From Maniola hyperantus (lineage: Eukaryota > Arthropoda > Insecta > Lepidoptera > Nymphalidae): 64,000 nucleotides of DNA. The notes beneath the pieces were generated by a model. That model searched no databases. It saw nothing but the letters and a program-made list of their open reading frames with translations, and was not told the origin of the DNA. Where the stretch lies: the NCBI RefSeq assembly GCF_902806685.2, contig NC_048546.1:6448001-6512000 (forward strand). Reading direction: 5' to 3'. Position 1 is the stretch's first letter, and the number at the start of each line of letters is the position of its first letter. Made by a program: the position numbers and the translations under genes. This document shows positions 58,253-64,000 of the stretch, one piece after another.

Positions 58253-58676
58253 GTGCTTTAGAGGCGTCAAGTGAATCTATCTCTGGTTCGGAATGAATTT
58301 TCTACTGAGAACAACCAGCAAGAGACTTGGTGATTGAATAATATACCTATGGGCCAAACGTGTAGTGGCCTTATAAAGTGTTTGTTGGCGTAGCGTGCAC
58401 GCAGGGAATTAAAGCCGCATCGGCTTCTGAATGTCGATTTAATTGCTTGATAAGTCGCGCTGCGCAACTCTATTGAAAGATAATAGTTCAAGATGTTATG
58501 GAGCTTATTGTGGTTTCATACTGCCTCTCACGATATTTACTTCCTCGAATTTAATAAGCTGTGTGTTAGGTAGACGGTGATTACAAATACCAGTTCATCA
58601 GTTCCTGGATGGAAGATCTTATTTTCTAAAAGTTTGGGATAATAGCTTGTTTTCTATTTTATACCTACAATACTAA
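58253..58676. other. Mostly unique; retroelement scrap 58262-58330
   Basis: CTGGTTCGGAATGAATTTTC and AACCAGCAAGAGACTTGG match the pentamer-tailed retroelement at 62935. Otherwise nothing recognised. Confidence 0.4.
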
Positions 58677-58905
58677 CTAGATGATGCCTGCGACTTCGTC
58701 CGCGTGGATTTAGGGTTTTAAAAATCCCGTGGGAACTGTTTAATTTTCAGGGATAAAAAGTAGCTTATGGGTTTCCCCTAGATGTAAACTAACTCAATAC
58801 GAAATTTCATCAAAATCGGCTGAACGGCTGGGCCGTTAAAGCTAGCAGACCGACAGACTGACACACTTTCGCATTTATAATAAGTATTAGTATGGAAGTA
58901 TGGAT
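58677..58905 (-). mobile_element. Helitron-like non-autonomous element, ends intact
   Basis: 3' CTAG at 58677-58680, then ATGATGCCTGCGACTTCG read inwards; complete body (AAAAATCCCGTGGGAAC, AGGGATAAAAAGTAGC, TTTCATCAAAATCGGC, CAGACCGACAGACTGACAC). 5' end near 58905 reads TCCATACTTCC on the minus strand. One of the best-preserved copies of this subfamily here. Confidence 0.7.
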
Positions 58906-59019
58906 TTAAAACAGTCGGCTGACTCACATGCAACGCATGTTAGACCTAGAGGATTTTTCTATGCGTGTAAGTTTGCTTTGGAGGATTGTAAGTATTTTGA
59001 GAAATTCGATCGGTATCGT

Positions 59020-59063
59020 CCCAAAATCTAAATCCACACGGCCAAAGTCGCGAGAATCAGCTT
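59020..59063 (+). mobile_element. Helitron-like 3' scrap
   Basis: AATCTAAATCCACACGGCC to AAAGTCGCGAGAATCAG, ending CTTG instead of CTAG. Confidence 0.45.
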
Positions 59064-59094
59064 GTTTATTCAATTGACTGATGATAATGATTTA

Positions 59095-59230
59095 GTACTC
59101 GACAGGTTGAGATGGCAATCGGGGTATGCCATCTCATGAGGCGGGGGGGGGGGGGGGGGGGGGGACGCCCTGCATGCGCCCCGCACACCCCCGCGCTATC
59201 CCGCACCGGGTTAGCGAAGCGGCTGTGTCG
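59095..59230. mobile_element. MITE of the GCGACAGGTTGAGATGGC family, with 22-G run
   Basis: CGACAGGTTGAGATGGCAAT on the left arm and the interior CCGCACCGGGTTAGC match the copy at 26451-26640. A homopolymer of 22 G (59143-59164) interrupts it and the right arm is not clear. Confidence 0.65.
59143..59164 (+). repeat. G22 homopolymer
   Basis: Twenty-two consecutive G. Such a run can form G-quadruplex DNA and is also prone to assembly length error. Confidence 0.95.
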
Positions 59231-60727
59231 TGTTCTTCTCTATAATCATCATATTGAGTAACTCTCCTGGAAATGTAAAAAAATTAAAGGGGTAGAAAAA
59301 TATTCACTTATTGATTTTATTACATTCGAGAATCCACCCTAAATAAAAAAGGCTGTTATTCGTTTTTCAAACGATATAGTATGAGGTCGCAAATCATTTT
59401 CGCGATTATCTTAACACACTGGACGCAATATGAACCAATAAGCAATAATCCGTGGTAGTGATAAATTTATATGGTTACTGAATGGCTGAGTGGGCGCCTA
59501 AATACTATGGATGCTCATAAACAAAGCTGATCGCACATATTTTATGCGTAACGAACGCAGGCAACGAATTTGTTCAAATCCTTGTGAATTTTTTGTTAAT
59601 TCATGGACTAGCGATTGGCTGCAATCAGACCTTCTGGCATACGTAATGATGCAGCCTATAAGATGGAGCGCGCTCACTCAGAAGATGCATATTCACTTTA
59701 TTGCCTTGAAGGTACCCATATTAAAATTAGAGGAAAACTGATGCTGGAAGGGCGTTTTATATTCTAGCGGTTCGAATTAAAAACAAAGAGACAAATCGCT
59801 TCGTACGTGTCCGTGGGATTTCGACTAGGTACGTACAGGTGCACGGGTGTACCTTGCCTTGGCGATGCCTTGCGGTACGATAGTAGAAAGATGAAGGAGG
59901 AACCAGGTCAAAAAGTTTTGGGCACACTCTCCGAAATTATATCCTGTAGAATATCATTTTTCAACACAGTACGCGTCGTCACTATCACGTTGAATCAATG
60001 AAATGCACTCCTAAGAATTTGACTACCACTAAATCCTCTAGGTTAGGCGTCATATTATAGTGCAGCTGGTTGAGTTTCCTAAGAATTTTCAAGTGAAAAA
60101 CTGAAAAATAATAACATAACTCCTACCCTACTACTACTCCTTATTGCAGCTAAGAAAAAAGTCTTTAAGAAGTTGGTTAAGATGATACTTTTATAAAATA
60201 GATTAATCGTAATAGACATAAACTGACATAAATAATATAAACTCTTACCTCAAAAACATTTCTACTGGAAAATAATACAGTAACATTTCATGGTAAGAAC
60301 TGTCTCTGCAAATGAAAAAAAATTGAATTATGATTTTTTTACTTAATTTCTGATATGGGCAAAAAAAATTATGCGGCACGGCGGGTTAGTGTATAATGTG
60401 CGATCATTATAAAGCAACGGGTATGGTAATGTCAGGACTCAGGAGCTTACCGTAGTTTTATTTCCGCGGGCTGACAAGAGTATGAGCTGGAGGAAAGCTG
60501 CAAAGCTGGTGTTGCGATATTAGCCTTGCTTGCGATTTATGCGCATTGTTATTCGACTTGCAATCAGATGGTAAGCATTGTGCTTTTTGCTGGTGGATTT
60601 TATAAGGCGTCCATACACTGTACAAGTAAGTATAGTACCTACTGTTATTAGCCGACTTCAAAAACTTTACGTTAACGTAAAGAAAGCTAGAGGTTAACTC
60701 TCCTATTGTGGTAGTAAATGCCCCCAC
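59231..60727. other. Unique DNA, no feature recognised
   Basis: Small frames (59511-59741 +, 59807-60001 +, 60458-60769 -) have no recognised domains. Confidence 0.4.
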
Positions 60728-61214
60728 CAGTGGCGTAGCTAGGTAACTAGGGGCCCTGGGGCAAATCAAAGAATGGGGGCCCCTTTATTGACGTAACGGA
60801 CATCAATGCGTGGTATTAAAATCAAATAAAATTGAACCACTATAATGTGCCAGTACTAAAAAGTCAATTGACATTAACTTACTTACACCTGATATAGCAT
60901 TAATTTATAACCGTTCTCAAAAAAAAAATCTTGACTCGAACTCACAATAAAACGCACATCGATGAATAATAAAACGCACATATCGCTGTCCGTCAAATTG
61001 AAAACACTGCCAACCCACATAAAGAATTTAGGGGAATTCCCTAGGTATAATTTTCGAATAAAGTCGGGCTACAACCTGTCACATTTATTTTGAAAATAGG
61101 AGCAATTTTCAAAAATTAGTTCGATTGAAATCTTCTGGAAAGGATTCGAGGGCCCCTTGAGCTTGAGGGCCCCGGGGCACTGCCCCGCCTAGCCCCTGGG
61201 TAGCTACGCCACTG
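60728..61214. mobile_element. hAT-type MITE with 8-bp target duplication
   Basis: Perfect 14-bp terminal inverted repeats CAGTGGCGTAGCTA, with further GGGGCCC-rich subterminal inverted blocks. Flanked by GCCCCCAC at 60720-60727 and 61215-61222, identical. 8-bp duplications and CAG-type tips are hallmarks of the hAT superfamily. 487 bp with no transposase, so mobilised in trans. Confidence 0.9.
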
Positions 61215-61222
61215 GCCCCCAC

Positions 61223-61925
61223 AGCTATTTTGATGACAGTGGCTAGGTAAAGAGCTGTTTGCGGTTCACTTGGAACGTTTTCTGTTGCCATAACAACAAT
61301 CAGTTTCATTAAGGAAAGCTTTTACAATGTACGTCCGCGTATTATCAAATACTTACTTACAGTAACATACTGACGTGTTTAAATGAAGATTTTAAAGATA
61401 AATACTAAAGATGAAGAATATTTAAAAAATATGTCTGAACTCAATTTCCATACATACCTTCATTACCTATTATAGGCACACATTTTTTATTTAACTTTTC
61501 TTTCTAAATAAAGTTGTCGTGTTGAACTTTCATTAAAAGTTGGACCATAATTATTAGTTGACAAAAATTTATTGAAGATCATATTATTATACTTAAGGCG
61601 CATAAAATCAATAATAAATTATTCGGTGTCGCATCATAAATAATTAATCTTTCTTCTCTCTTAAATTTGTTTCATCAACGAAATTAAATCATTAACACTA
61701 TAGTTCAAGTTTCATATATAGTATAGTAGGTAATCCTACTTCTATGGATATGCTTTGAATAGTCCAGGCATATCAATATAAGTAGGTAGTAAGTAACTTT
61801 GCTATTTAGGTATTCTAACTTAACCATAGGATTTGGAATCACAATATTATCTACGATAACATTTTTGTTTTATTTCAAGCCGCCGCGCCGGGGCAGAGCC
61901 GAGAAGGTGTGAGAGATTATAAGCT
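61223..61925. other. AT-rich unique DNA
   Basis: Nothing recognised. Confidence 0.4.
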
Positions 61926-61994
61926 TTCAATGCTTCTCTTCTGAGAACATACCCGTGCTCAGTAGCGGGCTGGCGATGAGTTGATCATGATGAA
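61926..61994 (+). mobile_element. SINE family A, 3' fragment
   Basis: CCCGTGCTCAGTAGCGGGC followed by the GATGAGTTGATCATGATG tail. Confidence 0.75.
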
Positions 61995-62039
61995 ACTTGC
62001 ATGTGTAGCCCCGGTTTGTAAATGATAGTTTTCAGTCGA

Positions 62040-62310
62040 CAGTGGGATGATGTGACTACCCGACTGTGGCGAAGCCAAAAGGAGGGTTATGTATTTGACC
62101 TGTGTTTATATATGTATGTATGTATGGCCGTTCCTATCTGCGCTTGTAACTACTGACTGGCTCAACCGATTTACGAGTAGATAAATGACACGTCATTCTT
62201 CGCAAATTAATTAAAGATTTTTTTGCGGGCGATTACGTGCACATGGATATAGGTTTTTAGAATGCCTTAGAATTTATTTATTGTACGGAATTAAAGTCTG
62301 TATAGAATTT
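62040..62310 (+). repeat. Interspersed repeat, CCGACTACGGCAAAGCC family
   Basis: CCCGACTGTGGCGAAGCCAA, then a TATG run (62113-62126) and GGCTCAACCGATTTACGAG. Opposite orientation to the copy at 1011-1215. Confidence 0.5.
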
Positions 62311-62705
62311 TACCATTTCATTAGAAATGAGACGGCTTAAAAATCATAAAATTCATAACGTATGAATCGTTTCAGCAAATTCAGCTTAACAAAAGACTAC
62401 CTAGACTACTAAGACAAAACAGACAAGATTGTATAGAATAATGTTCTTAGCTCCAAGTCAATAATAATAGATTTTAAACTAACTTATTCGTTTTATAAGG
62501 CACTTAACAGACGCCATTGCGTTTGTATTTAGACAAATTAGTGGTGAATTCCAACAGGCGTTGAGTAGTTTATGCGACGGAATGGAAGCAAATTTCGTCA
62601 CGGATCTACAGATATTTCAACGGGTAGTAAATCGCGCGGACGCGGTGGAGCGATCGGATAAATCACACGAGTGGGCGGCGCGGGCTCCCGGCTCGCTCCG
62701 TGTAG

Positions 62706-62839
62706 CCGCTACCGTTTACCGACCACTGATCATCTGATACTTAATTTAATGCTCCCAGCGAACAAGCCGTGATTTTACGCGACTTGTAATTTGAAAAATT
62801 GATTCAAATCTGCATAAAAACATCTTATGCGACAGTCGG
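62706..62839 (+). repeat. Duplicated module 2, copy A
   Basis: CCGCTACCGTTTACCGACCA to GCGACAGTCGG. Direct copy at 63364-63506, with high identity by eye except a small insertion. No TE hallmark. The upstream 62580-62705 stretch is GC-rich. Confidence 0.75.
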
Positions 62840-62934
62840 ATGTACTGTTACAATATCTCTTAGCAATGCATTATTCCCTTATATGTAGAGGGAGAGCCAG
62901 CGACCGCCAGACCTTGGTTATTTTTAAAAACTGT

Positions 62935-63092
62935 AGAATAGAATAGAATAGAATGTTTTTATTATTCATGTAAACTTTTTACAAGTACTTATGAATAGTC
63001 AGGTAGTTTGAATTTACCACTGGTTCGGAATGCCGTTCCTACCGAGAAGAAGCAGCAAGAAACTCGGCGGTTGCTCTTTTTAATTTAGTAGT
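62935..63092 (-). mobile_element. Retroelement 3' fragment with pentamer tail
   Basis: The GAATA repeat at 62938-62953 is the tail (minus orientation). Body includes CACTGGTTCGGAATGCC and AGCAGCAAGAAACTCGGCGG, matching 5735-5882. Confidence 0.65.
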
Positions 63093-63363
63093 CTGTAAGT
63101 TTAGATGTCTGCGTATTGTCCCCAACACTAGTTGGAACGATCAGTGACTATGAAGTTCGGATCATGGTGGCTTTGGGAGCAGGTAACAAACGTGTAAAAA
63201 ATCTTACGTCAAAGTATGAAGTGTAATTATTTTATTTTCTTCGGAATAGTATTAAAAATAACGGCATGCATTGCCAGACACTTAGTATGGTGGCAACCCC
63301 CCCGCCAGACACCAGCTTAAGGGTGTAATTCTTTTGCAATAGACTTTCAGGTTCATTTTATAT

Positions 63364-63506
63364 CCGCTACCGTTTACCGACCACTGATCGTCTGATACTT
63401 AATTTAATGCTCCCAGCGAACAAGCCCTAAGGTAAAGGAGATTTTACGCGACTTGTAATCTGAAAATTGATTTAAATCTGCATAAAAAATATTATGGGAC
63501 AGCTGG
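63364..63506 (+). repeat. Duplicated module 2, copy B
   Basis: Same block as 62706-62839, with an extra CTAAGGTAAAGGAG-type insertion near 63427. The retroelement fragment at 62935-63092 lies between the two copies. Confidence 0.75.
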
Positions 63507-63628
63507 ACAGACTGGTGCGGTTCAAGTGTTACTTGCCCGCGGGGATGAAGACGGCTATTTTTGAGTCATTATAAATTATTATCGAAATATGGCTCATAAC
63601 GGTTGTAAAATTTACAGTAAGTAGGTAT

Positions 63629-63955
63629 CATCATCATCATGATCAACCCATCGCCGGCTCACTACAGAGCACGGGTCTCCTCTCAGAGTGAGAAGGGTTT
63701 TGGCCATAGTCTACCACGCTGGCCATGTGCGGATTGGTATTGGTAGACTTCGCACACCTTTGGGAACATTATATGGAGAACTCTCAAGCATGCAGGTTTC
63801 CTCACGATGTTTTCCTTCACCGTTAAAGCAAGTGGTATTATTTTAATTACTTAAAACGCACATAACTCCGAAAAGTTAGAGGTGCGTGCCCGGGATCGAA
63901 CCTCCGACCTTCGATTAGAAGGCGGATGTCCTAACCGCTAGGCTATCACCGCTTC
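63629..63955 (-). mobile_element. SINE family A, full length, with 9-bp target duplication
   Basis: Minus-strand complete copy: tail CATCATCATCATGATCAACC at left, core, and head at right with B box complement CCCGGGATCGAACC. Flanked by AGTAGGTAT at 63620-63628 and 63956-63964. Confidence 0.9.
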
Positions 63956-64000
63956 AGTAGGTATAAAGTGCATAATTTACTTATAAATGATTTTTCTTAC

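Overview
The window looks like gene-poor intergenic or intronic DNA from a lepidopteran (moth or butterfly). The evidence is AT-rich sequence crowded with TAGGTACCTAC-type strings and several short-repeat families I associate with Lepidoptera: tRNA-derived SINEs with TCATGATGATGAT-type 3' ends and a GCATGCAGGTTTCCTCACG core, Helitron-like elements ending in CTAG behind a GC-rich hairpin, RTE-type and Jockey-type LINE pieces, and foldback DNA elements. I found no host protein-coding gene, true tRNA, rRNA or snRNA gene. The only long open frames are reverse transcriptases of non-LTR retrotransposons.

Layout. 1-16 kb: unique AT-rich DNA with scattered SINEs, Helitron-like pieces, a foldback element (1805-2018) and an RTE remnant (10443-10715). 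16.8-19.8 kb: a Helitron-like zone, including head-to-tail units abutting at CTAG/TC joints and a 173-bp unit present twice with no visible difference. 20-23.2 kb: two further RTE C-terminal remnants. 24.07-25.43 kb: a 5'-truncated LINE on the minus strand with an open 406-residue RT frame and a TTA-repeat tail. 25.6-31 kb: foldback elements, one split by a tRNA-Phe-like SINE. 31.25-33.9 kb: a SINE, a 5'-truncated Jockey-type LINE (poly-A tail, perfect 11-bp target duplication), then a 522-bp fragment of a relative of the 24-kb LINE with a 7-bp duplication.

37.65-46.34 kb is the most notable object. Two 274-bp direct repeats, identical by eye, flank 8.1 kb without recognisable gag, pol or env. 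The whole is bordered by a perfect 4-bp CGTA duplication and sits inside an older interspersed repeat whose halves resume on each side. This is the architecture of a large non-autonomous LTR retrotransposon derivative (LARD-like) that moved very recently. It carries eight tandem copies of a ~62-bp hairpin-containing unit.

46.3-64 kb: more repeats. These include a 487-bp hAT-type MITE with an 8-bp duplication, a second abutting Helitron-like pair, a 42-bp-arm hairpin, a SINE lodged in the loop of a small palindrome, and two low-copy duplicated modules (48.74/49.06 kb and 62.71/63.36 kb) that match no repeat family seen here and may be regulatory.

The elements do not form a pathway. The likely functional link is parasitism: the LINE classes are the plausible source of machinery for the SINEs, while the LARD-like, Helitron-like and MITE elements all need proteins encoded elsewhere. 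All alignments were by eye; no database search was possible.
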